Shown one piece after another: positions 9,558 to 17,109 of a stretch of DNA of 64,000 nucleotides. A program made the position numbers and the translations under genes. Location: positions 1-64,000 of the forward strand of contig NZ_CP009356.1 in assembly GCF_000772105.1 (NCBI RefSeq), in the 5' to 3' direction. The DNA comes from Vibrio tubiashii ATCC 19109. GTDB lineage: Bacteria; Pseudomonadota; Gammaproteobacteria; Enterobacterales; Vibrionaceae. Position 1 is the first letter of the stretch. Every line of letters starts with the position of its first letter. The notes under the pieces were generated by a model. The model ran no database searches. It saw only the letters and a list, made by a program, of their open reading frames with translations, and had not been told where the DNA came from.

Positions 9558-9965
9558 ATGTATGACATTGAGTGTAGAAAAATTTCATGTGCATTTTGTC
9601 GAGAGGTACAAGCGATAGAGCACGTGTTAGGGATCAGTGTTAGGTCGTGTGAAGGCAAACTGTTTATTGTGTTGGGGGAAAAGCGAATGGGGTGCAGTCA
9701 AAATGCAGTCCGAGCGCTGTGCTACTTGTGCCAGAAAAAAGATTATTTGGTTTCCAAGTCGGATATCGAAGCTTATGTTTGGCAAGGCGGGGTAGTGGGG
9801 ATGAGCAGTTTACCGGTCTTGATGCATGAGGTGCGGCGTTTGATCAGACATAGTCGCTTTGAAATTGTCACGATCCGCAATAAAGGTTTTGTTTTCCATG
9901 ATGCCAAGCAAAAACGTTTATTAGAGCAGAGTCGCGTCATCCACCAGCAAGCGGTCAACACCTGA
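9558..9965 (+). CDS. Stand-alone winged-helix DNA-binding protein
   Basis: Protein of 135 residues whose residues 35-120 look like the OmpR/ToxR winged helix: KDYLVSKSDIEAYVW, LPVLMHEVRRLIR and IVTIRNKGFVF match the recognition helix and C-terminal hairpin. No receiver, membrane segment or other domain is present. A near-consensus ribosome site (GAGGAGGT) precedes the ATG by six bases. It is Cys-rich at the N terminus (Cys at about 5, 11 and 14), which might allow redox or metal control, but this is speculation. Together with the gene at 8360 it makes a divergent pair of soluble winged-helix proteins next to tryptophanase. Confidence 0.65.
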   Translation: MYDIECRKISCAFCREVQAIEHVLGISVRSCEGKLFIVLGEKRMGCSQNAVRALCYLCQKKDYLVSKSDIEAYVWQGGVVGMSSLPVLMHEVRRLIRHSRFEIVTIRNKGFVFHDAKQKRLLEQSRVIHQQAVNT

Positions 9966-10036
9966 TGAGCGTCGATAATAATCCATGTTAAATTCTATTA
10001 ATTCTATATCGACACAAATACGATATAATGGTGCTA

Positions 10037-10167
10037 GGATCAATTCTGCGTTGAGTTCTTGATAGGTATTCCCTATGGTGGTCCCACACGTCCAGGGTGA
10101 ACGACAAAGTGTTGTAGGGAGTGACACTGTGCTTATCAGACCGACTACCTGCAAGCAGAATTGATCC
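10037..10167. mobile_element. MITE-like element with 13-bp perfect inverted repeats
   Basis: GGATCAATTCTGC at 10037-10049 and its exact complement GCAGAATTGATCC at 10155-10167 bound a 131-bp segment in the gap between two genes. The inside has no gene with a ribosome site. No convincing target duplication is visible at the flanks. Size and perfect ends suggest a miniature inverted-repeat element or the remnant of an insertion sequence; a long-loop regulatory hairpin is the alternative. Confidence 0.45.
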
Positions 10168-10203
10168 GCTTCAATGCCTTTCTGTAGTGGTCGTTTGGAT
10201 GGT

Positions 10204-11127
10204 TCAAGCCTCCTCGAGTGATTTGAAACGCTCAATCAAGAAATCGAGAAACAGCCGCAAGCGTTTAGGTTGATACTGCCGGCTGAGATATATGGCATTG
10301 AGATCCGCACCGTAGGAAGATGTCGAAGCGTTGAAGTTTTTCATATAGCCATTGAGAAGGGTGACAAGGCGTTGTTGTTTAATGTCGGCCTGGACGTCGA
10401 GTATGGATTTCAAGGCAATACCGGCCCCATCCAGCGCCCACTGGCGTATGACTTCACCATCGTCGGAAAATCGCTTTGGCATGACGGTGATGGCATTATG
10501 CTGCTCTTCATCTTGAAAGTGCCATGTTTTCAATTCTTCGTTGCTTCTAACCATGGCTAAACAGTCATGGTTAGCCAAGTCCTGTGGTGTGATCGGCGTA
10601 CCTTTCTGCGCCAAATAACTCGGTGAAGCGCATAAGACACGTCGACTTGATGCAAGTTTTCGCGAAATCAGATTGCTGTCTGCCAGCTCTCCGTAGCGTA
10701 TCACGATATCCAACCCAGACTCGGCTAAGTTCGACAAATTGTCGTTGAGGTACAAGTAGGGGATGACTTCAGGGTACAGGTCACTGAACTCGGATAAAAG
10801 CGGCGAAATGTACTGTTTACCAATATCTCGTGGCGCAGAGATTTTCAGTGTCCCCCGAACGTCATTGGTGCCAGTTTGGAGTAAGTTTTCCGTTTCATTG
10901 ACGCTATCGATGATCGCAAGACAGGCCTGATGATACGTTGCGCCCGAGTCGGTTAACGAGATATGTCGGGTACTGCGATTGAGTAATTTGACACCGTAGC
11001 GAGCCTCCAATGATTGCAAGCGCGCTGTGACCGTCGCGGGCGATAACCCCAATTCTCGGCCAGCGGCAGCAAGGCCGGCATTTTTCACGATGCTGACAAA
11101 CAGCGTCATGTCTGAAAACTTATCCAT
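10204..11127 (-). CDS. LysR-family transcriptional regulator
   Basis: Regulator of 307 residues. The N-terminal HTH (residues 1-60) is canonical: DMTLFVSIVKNAGLAAAGRELGLSPATVTARLQSLE, followed by NRSTRHISLTDSG. The rest is the periplasmic-binding-like effector domain (about 90-295), of the CrgA/DmlR-like subgroup. It is transcribed away from the dehydrogenase-glutaredoxin-OYE genes across a 116-base gap that holds an inverted repeat and a good promoter, so it most likely controls that group and itself. The ligand cannot be read from sequence; an electrophile or quinone would fit the targets. Confidence 0.88.
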   Translation of the reverse strand: MDKFSDMTLFVSIVKNAGLAAAGRELGLSPATVTARLQSLEARYGVKLLNRSTRHISLTDSGATYHQACLAIIDSVNETENLLQTGTNDVRGTLKISAPRDIGKQYISPLLSEFSDLYPEVIPYLYLNDNLSNLAESGLDIVIRYGELADSNLISRKLASSRRVLCASPSYLAQKGTPITPQDLANHDCLAMVRSNEELKTWHFQDEEQHNAITVMPKRFSDDGEVIRQWALDGAGIALKSILDVQADIKQQRLVTLLNGYMKNFNASTSSYGADLNAIYLSRQYQPKRLRLFLDFLIERFKSLEEA

Positions 11128-11141
11128 GAACTTTCCCCATC

Positions 11142-11166
11142 GATTATTCAGTTCAATAAAATAATC
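11142..11166. promoter_or_regulatory. Inverted repeat in the lysR-SDR gap, probable LysR operator
   Basis: GATTATT (11142-11148) and AATAATC (11160-11166) are exact complements with 11 bases between them, just upstream of the lysR start and of the divergent promoter. LysR proteins bind interrupted dyads of this kind. Confidence 0.5.
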
Positions 11167-11184
11167 AATTCGAATAATACTTAA

Positions 11185-11212
11185 TTATCAATTTTTTTCC
11201 AATGCTTATACT
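11185..11212 (+). promoter_or_regulatory. Candidate promoter of the SDR-grxB-OYE genes
   Basis: TTATCA (11185-11190) and TATACT (11207-11212) are separated by 16 bases; the start codon at 11244 leaves a leader of about 25 bases. Confidence 0.5.
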
Positions 11213-11243
11213 GACTTCATTGTCATGGGATGGGAGAGAAGTG

Positions 11244-11912
11244 ATGCAAACCAAACAGACGATTTACGTGGTGGTCGGTGGGACATCCGGTATCGGAGCG
11301 CACCTGGCGAAACAACTGGAAAGCGAAGAGACCGTGGTGCATGTCGTGAGTCGTCGAACCGGCGTGGATATTGGGGATGAACAAGCGATACGTCGCTATT
11401 TCGACACTGTTGGTGCGTTCGATCATCTTATTGTCACTGCGGGCTCTTCTGCCCCCTCCGGTAAGGTTGTCGATGTTGACATTGCCCAAGCAAAAGGGGC
11501 CTTCGATACCAAGTTTTGGGGGGCGATTCACGCCGTGAAACACGGCGCACAATACATCCGCGAAGGAGGAACGATCACGCTGACTTCAGGGATGTTGGCC
11601 CGAAAAACCGTAGCAAGTACATACGTAAAAACGGCCATCAATGCCGCCATGGAAGCGACCGCTAAAGTGCTAGCAAAAGAGTTGGCGCCGATCCGTGTCA
11701 ATGTTGTGAGCCCCGGCTTAATTCAAACAGACGCGTACAAAAACATGAGTGAGGCAGACAGATCGGCGATGTATGAACGTACGCGCCTTCATTTGCCTGT
11801 TGGCAAAGTCGGTGAAACCACGGATGTGACGCAGGCGTACCAACTTGCTATTCAAAATGCGTACATGACCGGCGCCGTTATTGATGTGGATGGAGGAGCG
11901 CTGCTTGGCTAA
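11244..11912 (+). CDS. Short-chain dehydrogenase/reductase (SDR)
   Basis: NAD(P)-binding oxidoreductase of 222 residues. The Rossmann glycine motif GGTSGIG is at residues 12-18, the catalytic Ser region at about 115 (TLTSG), and VNVVSPG is the standard SDR strand. The Tyr-x-x-x-Lys motif is not intact: Tyr127 is followed by Lys129, not Lys131. Ser115 and Tyr127 keep a near-normal spacing. ATG 11244 has GGGAGAG upstream; longer starts lack one. It is first in a run with grxB and an old yellow enzyme, which suggests handling of reactive carbonyls, but the substrate is unknown. Confidence 0.8.
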   Translation: MQTKQTIYVVVGGTSGIGAHLAKQLESEETVVHVVSRRTGVDIGDEQAIRRYFDTVGAFDHLIVTAGSSAPSGKVVDVDIAQAKGAFDTKFWGAIHAVKHGAQYIREGGTITLTSGMLARKTVASTYVKTAINAAMEATAKVLAKELAPIRVNVVSPGLIQTDAYKNMSEADRSAMYERTRLHLPVGKVGETTDVTQAYQLAIQNAYMTGAVIDVDGGALLG

Positions 11913-11942
11913 CGTCTTTCCCCCTTTGATGAGGAGTCTAAT

Positions 11943-12572
11943 GTGACACTGTACATCTATGAACATTGCCCATTTTGCGCCCGAGTGCGTTATGTCGCCG
12001 CCGTGCTTAACATCCCGCTCAACGTGGTGATCGTTGCGTATGACGACGATACGACCACGGTGGACTTGATTGGGGCAAAACAAGTGCCTGTATTGCGTAA
12101 AGAGGATGGTGAATGCGTGGCGGAAAGCTTGGATATCATCGATTACTTGATTGAACTGGCGGGGTCGAGTGACCACCGCAAGCCTTCTTTAGCCGCCTTA
12201 AAATGGCAACAAGCCGCGTTTTTGCCTCTACAAAAACTGGGGTATCCGCGCTGGGCGGAGATGGGATTGCCCGAGTTTTCAACCGAATCAGCGCGTTGGG
12301 CTTGGCGGATCAAGAAAGAAACTGAGGCGCTAAATTTCGATGCCTTGCTGCGAGATACTGACGATATCGCCAAGGACGTTGAGGGGCTGATCATCGAGGT
12401 GAAAGAGATCTTACATCTCGGTGGCGAACTGCAAGCGAGGCTCGTCGATGAGGCGCTTGTGTTCTCGTTGTTACGCGGTTTTTGCAGCGCCACCGCTATC
12501 CAGTGGGACGCCGCTGTGAAAAATTGGCTGCTGTCGGCAAGTCATAACACCAACATACCCCTACTTAAGTAA
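11943..12572 (+). CDS. grxB: Glutaredoxin 2
   Basis: GrxB-type monothiol/dithiol glutaredoxin with a GST-like fold, 209 residues. The active site CPFC is at residues 9-12 (YEHCPFCARVR), the cis-Pro region is QVPVL, and ESLDIIDYL matches the glutathione-binding ESMDIV of E. coli Grx2. The C-terminal half is all-helical. The start is GTG 11943 with GAGGAG upstream; an overlapping ATG at 11941 would read straight into a stop. It sits 30 bases after the SDR gene and 10 bases before the old yellow enzyme gene, so all three are probably one transcript. Confidence 0.88.
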   Translation: MTLYIYEHCPFCARVRYVAAVLNIPLNVVIVAYDDDTTTVDLIGAKQVPVLRKEDGECVAESLDIIDYLIELAGSSDHRKPSLAALKWQQAAFLPLQKLGYPRWAEMGLPEFSTESARWAWRIKKETEALNFDALLRDTDDIAKDVEGLIIEVKEILHLGGELQARLVDEALVFSLLRGFCSATAIQWDAAVKNWLLSASHNTNIPLLK

Positions 12573-12582
12573 GGATTCCCAA

Positions 12583-13674
12583 ATGAGTAAACTTTTTGAA
12601 GCGGTGCAGTTACCAGAGCTGGCGTTAAAAAATCGAGTGGTCATGGCGCCCATGACGCGTGCTCGTACTAGCCAGCCGGGTAATGTCCCAAACCGATTGA
12701 TGGCAACGTACTATGCGCAGCGCGCCGGTGCGGGGTTGATCATCTCAGAGGCGACCCAGATTTCAGATGATTCGCAAGGGTATTCGTTTACCCCTGGTGT
12801 ATACACGGATGAGCAAGTGGCAGGCTGGAGAGCAGTGACTCAAGCGGTCAAAGAGCAAGGCGCTGCGATGTACTGCCAACTGTGGCATGTTGGACGCGTA
12901 TCTCATCCCACTTTCCAACAAGGTCGCGCCCCGCTCGCGCCTTCGGCATTGAAGCCCGTTGACACTCAAGTGTGGATTGCGGATGAACAAGGTGAGGGCC
13001 ACATGGTTGACTGTATCGAACCTAGGGCGATGAACCAAGCTGACATTGATCGGGTGGTTAGTGACTTTGCTTCGGCGGCCAAACGAGCCATGCAAGCGGG
13101 CTTTGATGGTGTCGAGATTCATGGTGGCAATGGCTACCTCATCGATCAGTTTTTACGGACCAACTCTAACCATCGAACGGATCAATACGGTGGGACGCGA
13201 GAAAATCGAATTCGCTTTTTGCTGGATGTTGTGGATGCAGTGAGCGCAGCGATAGGCGCGAATAACGTTGGCGTACGACTTGCCCCGTTCATTACGTTCA
13301 AAGACATGAATTGTCCCGATATTGTGCCAACGATTTTAGCAGCGTCAAAGCAGTTACAAGCGCGCGAGATTGCGTATCTGCATTTATCGGAAGCCGACTG
13401 GGATGACGCGCCCGTTATCCCTGACAGTTTTCGTATTGCTCTGCGTGAATGTTTTACTCACCCAATTATTGTGGCCGGTCGCTACACGCAGGCTCGAGCC
13501 GATGAAATCCTTGAGAAAGGGTATGCAGATTTGGTGGCATTTGGTCGACCGTTTGTTTCAAATCCCGACTTGGTCACCCGACTCAAACATCAACACGCTT
13601 TGGCGGAGTTAGACGGCGCGACGCTCTTTGGTGGGGATGAACGCGGCTATACTGACTATCCCTCGTATGGCTAA
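12583..13674 (+). CDS. nemA: Old yellow enzyme, N-ethylmaleimide reductase-like
   Basis: FMN-dependent ene-reductase of 363 residues that reduces activated C=C bonds and nitro groups with NAD(P)H. The barrel starts with the typical NRVVMAPMTRAR. The ligand-binding His and Asn, with the following Tyr, are present in EIHGGNGYLIDQF (about residues 178-190). GRPFVSNPDL near the C terminus is the phosphate-binding region. It is the third gene after the LysR-controlled promoter, with glutaredoxin and SDR, a common grouping for electrophile detoxification. Confidence 0.88.
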   Translation: MSKLFEAVQLPELALKNRVVMAPMTRARTSQPGNVPNRLMATYYAQRAGAGLIISEATQISDDSQGYSFTPGVYTDEQVAGWRAVTQAVKEQGAAMYCQLWHVGRVSHPTFQQGRAPLAPSALKPVDTQVWIADEQGEGHMVDCIEPRAMNQADIDRVVSDFASAAKRAMQAGFDGVEIHGGNGYLIDQFLRTNSNHRTDQYGGTRENRIRFLLDVVDAVSAAIGANNVGVRLAPFITFKDMNCPDIVPTILAASKQLQAREIAYLHLSEADWDDAPVIPDSFRIALRECFTHPIIVAGRYTQARADEILEKGYADLVAFGRPFVSNPDLVTRLKHQHALAELDGATLFGGDERGYTDYPSYG

Positions 13675-13718
13675 CGGCGCAAGGTATAACGTCCCCGCGT
13701 TGGGGGCAATGGATTGGG

Positions 13719-13742
13719 TGTTGACGCGCTTAGGCGTCAACA
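13719..13742 (+). terminator. Hairpin after nemA, possible weak terminator
   Basis: TGTTGACGC (13719-13727) and GCGTCAACA (13734-13742) form a perfect 9-bp stem with a six-base loop. Five T residues follow only after a gap of seven bases, so termination may be partial. Confidence 0.5.
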
Positions 13743-13777
13743 CGGTGGCTTTTTAAACAACGTAGGAAAGGACAGCA

Positions 13778-14311
13778 ATGAAAGGGATAGCCAAAACAAT
13801 ACTGGCAGTAGGTATCATGACGGTGAGCTCGGCGCAGGCGTTTGAGCTGACGAGCGATGACATTCGCGAAGGTCATCCGATGGACAAGACCTTTGAGTTT
13901 CAGGGGTGGGGGTGTGAGGGTGGTAACCTGTCGCCGCAATTGACGTGGAAGGGGGCCCCACCAGGAACCAAGAGCTTCGCGATCTCGGTGTACGATCCAG
14001 ATGCCCCAACAGGCAGTGGCTTTTGGCATTGGTTGGCGTTTAATATTCCGGCGTCTGTCCATACCCTGCCGCGCGGCGCAGACATTAAAAAGTTAGGTGG
14101 AACGGAATCACGCATTGATTTTGGCACTGCTGGCTTTGGTGGGGCATGCCCACCCGTGGCAGATGGCATGCATCGCTATCAGTTTACCGTTTGGGCTTTA
14201 CCGACGGCGAAACTGGAATTAGATGAGCAAACGCCCGCCGCGGTGGTTGGGTTCACTTTAAATAGTCTGGCGCTGGACAAAGTCACATTAACAGCGACTT
14301 ATACGCGCTAG
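13778..14311 (+). CDS. YbhB/YbcL-type PEBP family protein, secreted
   Basis: Phosphatidylethanolamine-binding/Raf-kinase-inhibitor-like protein of 177 residues. A signal peptide ends at about residue 21 (VSSAQA-F). Family motifs follow: GNLSPQLTW, YDPDAP, FWHWLAFNIP and GGACPP. Bacterial members bind small anionic ligands but their cellular role is not settled. It follows nemA after a hairpin, so it may be only partly co-transcribed. Periplasmic location is inferred from the signal peptide. Confidence 0.85.
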   Translation: MKGIAKTILAVGIMTVSSAQAFELTSDDIREGHPMDKTFEFQGWGCEGGNLSPQLTWKGAPPGTKSFAISVYDPDAPTGSGFWHWLAFNIPASVHTLPRGADIKKLGGTESRIDFGTAGFGGACPPVADGMHRYQFTVWALPTAKLELDEQTPAAVVGFTLNSLALDKVTLTATYTR

Positions 14312-14354
14312 TTGTCGTTAGGCGGGGCTTGCTCGTCGTTTGAGGCGCGTTCAC

Positions 14355-15944
14355 TTACGGCGTTTTTGGTGGTGGTTGTAGTGAAAGATCCTTACTGTAA
14401 AGAGCCGCTGGGTAACCAGGGTCGTACCCTTGTAGTCTTGGTGTCGCGAGCCGATTTGTGACGCCAAAGTATAAAGGGATCAGTGGCATGGTACCCCAAA
14501 GGTGCTCCTCGGCTTGCTGGTAGAAATGGACGCGTTCTGCGGTGGTGTCTGCGAGGCTGGCTTTCTCAAGGAGTGAGTCATAGAAGCGGTTGTGATAGTA
14601 CTTTCCGCCGAGTGCATCACTGGCCAAGTAAGAAAGAAACGCACTGGCCTCATTGTAGTCCGCGCACCACCCCATGCGAGCGATTTGATATTCTCCCAGT
14701 CGAGTGCTAGAGAGGTAACTTTTCCACTCTTGGTTGAGTAGTTCGACTTTGACAGGCAAGGTTGATTGCCACATTGCACTGATGGCTAAGGCGATTTTTT
14801 TGATCGAATCGCTGGTGTTGTATAGGAGCGTTAGGTGCAGAGGGTGGTCTTTTGTATACCCAGCTTGTGCGAACAACTGCCGAGCAAATGAATCTCGGCG
14901 ACTCTGCGTGAGATTGGCTAAGGCAGGTTGCCAGTTCGGGGCAGCTTGCGTTGTCGGGGGGATCAAATGGTAGGCAGGGATTTGGCCTTGTGCAAGCAGA
15001 CGATCGGTAAGCACATTTCGGTCGATGGCGTAAGCCAGTGCCTGACGTATTCGAACGTCGTTAAGCGGGGGACGTAACGTATTAAATTGGTAAAACTCTG
15101 TGCATAGATTGGGTTTACGCAAAAGGCTCTCTGGCTGTTCTCGACGCAGTCGGGTGTAGTGCTCTAGAGGGACTGTAGAAGTGAGGTCTATCTCCCCCGT
15201 CATAAAGCGGTACATCTCAGAGATCGGGTTGTTAAGCGCGAGGTAGGTCACTCGTTCAAGCTCGGTATTGGCATGATCCCAGTAACTGGGGTTTCGGCCA
15301 AGCTCTAGACGTTCGTTAATCACCCACTCCATCAACAGGAAGGCGCCATTGGTCACGATATGTTGAGGTTGAGTCCAGTGATCGCCAAAACGTTGTATCG
15401 TTTTTTGATGGACAGGAAGAAAGCTTGTGTGCGCCAGCATATGGACAAAGTAGGGTACAGGGCGATCGAGTTCGACAAGGAGAGAATGAGGGCTCTCTGA
15501 TTTGACCCCCAGTGCTGAGACTGGAGAGGCACCATCAATGATCGCTTGAGCGCCTCGAATGTGCGCCGCGCTGAGAAACCATGCATACGGAGAAGCGGTA
15601 TTAGGGTCGACCGCTCGGCGCCAACTGTAAACATAGTCCTGGGCCGTGACGGGCTCGCCGTTTGACCAAAAAATGTCGTCGCGAAGGGTAAAGCGGTAGT
15701 GTTGATGATCGCTGGTTTGCCAGTGGTGGGCATTGCCGGGCACGAGATCACCGCGGCGGTTGGTGATCACCAGGCCTTCAAACAAATCACGCAGCACATT
15801 GCTTTCGGCCACACCTTGCGCTTTATGCGGATCTAAGGTGGCGACTTCGACGCCATTACCGATAGTCAGATGGTCAGCGCTCGCTGATAAAGAAAACAGT
15901 GAGAGTAGAATTAGGAGAAAGAGGCGAGTTTGAGCGTTATTCAT
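14355..15944 (-). CDS. Oligopeptide ABC transporter substrate-binding protein (OppA-like)
   Basis: Periplasmic SBP_bac_5 family protein of 529 residues with a clear signal peptide (hydrophobic LFLLILLSLFSLSASA). The mature part begins LTIGNGVEVATLDPHKAQG and carries YRFTLRDDIFWSNGEPVTAQD and IRQALAYAIDR, all standard OppA/MppA features. No permease or ATPase gene lies nearby, so it must use a transporter encoded elsewhere, as MppA does. ATG 15944 is chosen because the signal peptide starts there; the frame is open to 15989 but that part overlaps the upstream terminator hairpin. The gene stands behind a structured leader. Confidence 0.85.
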   Translation of the reverse strand: MNNAQTRLFLLILLSLFSLSASADHLTIGNGVEVATLDPHKAQGVAESNVLRDLFEGLVITNRRGDLVPGNAHHWQTSDHQHYRFTLRDDIFWSNGEPVTAQDYVYSWRRAVDPNTASPYAWFLSAAHIRGAQAIIDGASPVSALGVKSESPHSLLVELDRPVPYFVHMLAHTSFLPVHQKTIQRFGDHWTQPQHIVTNGAFLLMEWVINERLELGRNPSYWDHANTELERVTYLALNNPISEMYRFMTGEIDLTSTVPLEHYTRLRREQPESLLRKPNLCTEFYQFNTLRPPLNDVRIRQALAYAIDRNVLTDRLLAQGQIPAYHLIPPTTQAAPNWQPALANLTQSRRDSFARQLFAQAGYTKDHPLHLTLLYNTSDSIKKIALAISAMWQSTLPVKVELLNQEWKSYLSSTRLGEYQIARMGWCADYNEASAFLSYLASDALGGKYYHNRFYDSLLEKASLADTTAERVHFYQQAEEHLWGTMPLIPLYFGVTNRLATPRLQGYDPGYPAALYSKDLSLQPPPKTP

Positions 15945-15962
15945 AAGGCTGGGTCCGGTAGC

Positions 15963-15992
15963 AAAAAAAAAAGCAGTGAGAGGGCTCACTGC
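15963..15992 (-). terminator. Strong intrinsic terminator/attenuator before the oppA-like gene
   Basis: On the minus strand GCAGTGAG-CCCT-CTCACTGC is followed by ten T residues. It lies only 18 bases upstream of the start codon of the gene it precedes, with no other minus-strand gene upstream. That position points to attenuation or to a small leader RNA ending here. Confidence 0.8.
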
Positions 15993-16039
15993 AAAACGGG
16001 GAGGAACTGTGGAGTCGCCTCGTGGTTTCCATTAATCAT
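15986..16039 (-). CDS. Possible 17-residue leader peptide
   Basis: A minus-strand ORF reading MINGNHEATPQFLPVLQ ends inside the left arm of the terminator hairpin, the arrangement expected of translation-controlled attenuation. No ribosome site is obvious. A second frame from 16033 reads through to the start of the oppA-like gene. Listed as a hypothesis. Confidence 0.25.
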   Translation of the reverse strand: MINGNHEATPQFLPVLQ

Positions 16040-16378
16040 CGGAAAGCGCAATTAACTTATGGTTGTTTGTTGACTCATAGTCGCCAACGATCTGTGAATC
16101 AACACGACTTAATGTAAACCCAACACTCGTCAACAACTATTTATTAACGCGTATTAAGTGTCATTATTTAATGCACTATAACTAAATTTATTGGTGTGAA
16201 TACCGCTATACGTATGGGGTTGATTCTAAAAAATAAATTTAAAAACATACAGTTATCATTTAGGCCCACCGCCGGTGTGTAGGTTCACGTTGGGCGAGGT
16301 GACGGACTAATAGGGATTGATTTTGCTTGTCGACGAGGCTATATGATGAGTATGAATTTGCGGGAGAAGGGTAGGAAT
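16040..16378. other. AT-rich intergenic region between oppA-like and hns-like genes
   Basis: About 340 bases, AT-rich between 16110 and 16260. It should contain the promoter of the minus-strand leader and of the plus-strand H-NS-like gene. I cannot place the boxes reliably. No further ORF with a ribosome site is seen. Confidence 0.4.
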
Positions 16379-16639
16379 ATGGAGATTCAGGAACAACACA
16401 AAATTTTATTGAACAAAGGTCGTTTACGGGCACAACTGAAACACTGTTCTAGTGACGATTTGATGTTAGCTATCGACAATCTCACCACCGTGATACAAGA
16501 GCGTCGCCAAACGACGTTGAACAACAAACTAGCAAAAATCGCCCAACGGATTGATAGAGAAGGGATCGACGTTTCGTTATTACTTGCTCGACTTGGGCAA
16601 ATGACCACCTCCGGCTCAACAAGTCAAAATGGCGCTTAA
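16379..16639 (+). CDS. Truncated H-NS-like protein (oligomerisation domain only)
   Basis: Small protein of 86 residues that matches the N-terminal dimerisation half of Vibrio H-NS: LLNKGRLRAQLK, LMLAIDNLTTVIQERR and LAKIAQRIDREGIDVSLLLARL correspond to helices 1-3 and the end of the coiled region. The C-terminal DNA-binding domain with its TWTGQGR-type loop is missing, and the DNA after the stop does not encode it in any frame I checked. Such H-NST-like fragments are known to poison H-NS oligomers and relieve silencing. ATG 16379 follows a GGTAGG site; in-frame ATGs at 16343, 16346 and 16352 are alternatives. It lies 4.4 kb upstream of the T6SS. Confidence 0.65.
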   Translation: MEIQEQHKILLNKGRLRAQLKHCSSDDLMLAIDNLTTVIQERRQTTLNNKLAKIAQRIDREGIDVSLLLARLGQMTTSGSTSQNGA

Positions 16640-16743
16640 TTTGACTGGCCAAGTGATAAACGATCAGCAGCGAATGGGATAAATCAAGGTGGCGAACATG
16701 CTGATGCTCAGCCTGAGCATAGACAAGATAGGCGTGTCGATTC

Positions 16744-17109
16744 GTGATTAGGGCCGTCACCTTGGATCGAACTGCGTTGTTTGCTTTGGTTCTTAGGAAT
16801 CGAGGGTTTGTATTGACCGACTCTGGTGATAGCCACACTGGCGAAGAGGTCGTGATTGACTGGCCAGATCCGTCGACCTTGTCCCGTGTGTGTTGGCGGT
16901 TATCTTATGCGGGCATACGAGCGGAAACGGGGCTTCATCGACCTCCATGGCGCTCCGCTTGTACGGTTGTGTTGAGTTTAGAGGCGTTCTTGCCGTCCCA
17001 CTTTGTGGCTGATGACATTGAGGCCATCGCGGGCCTCACCGCTTCAATATTAGGTCAAGATTGCGATCTTAAAAGGACGGGCATCATCATTCATGAACTC
17101 CTGCTATGA
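16744..17109 (+). CDS. Hypothetical protein, unknown
   Basis: An ORF of 121 residues opening with GTG 16744, four codons after an in-frame stop. I recognise no domain; composition is that of a folded protein (FVLTDSGDSHTGEE, VCWRLSYAGI) without membrane segments. No good ribosome site is visible. Its end overlaps the end of the convergent permease gene by six bases. An antisense ORF (16482-16838) covers part of it and looks less likely. Confidence 0.35.
   Translation: MIRAVTLDRTALFALVLRNRGFVLTDSGDSHTGEEVVIDWPDPSTLSRVCWRLSYAGIRAETGLHRPPWRSACTVVLSLEAFLPSHFVADDIEAIAGLTASILGQDCDLKRTGIIIHELLL

Noticed and set aside
9921..10235. Minus-strand ORF of 104 residues spanning the MITE-like element
   Set aside because: It overlaps the ends of genes on both sides and has no ribosome site or recognisable domain.
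16482..16838. Minus-strand ORF of 118 residues over the hns-like gene end
   Set aside because: It overlaps the better supported H-NS-like ORF, has no ribosome site and Arg/Val-rich shadow-like composition.
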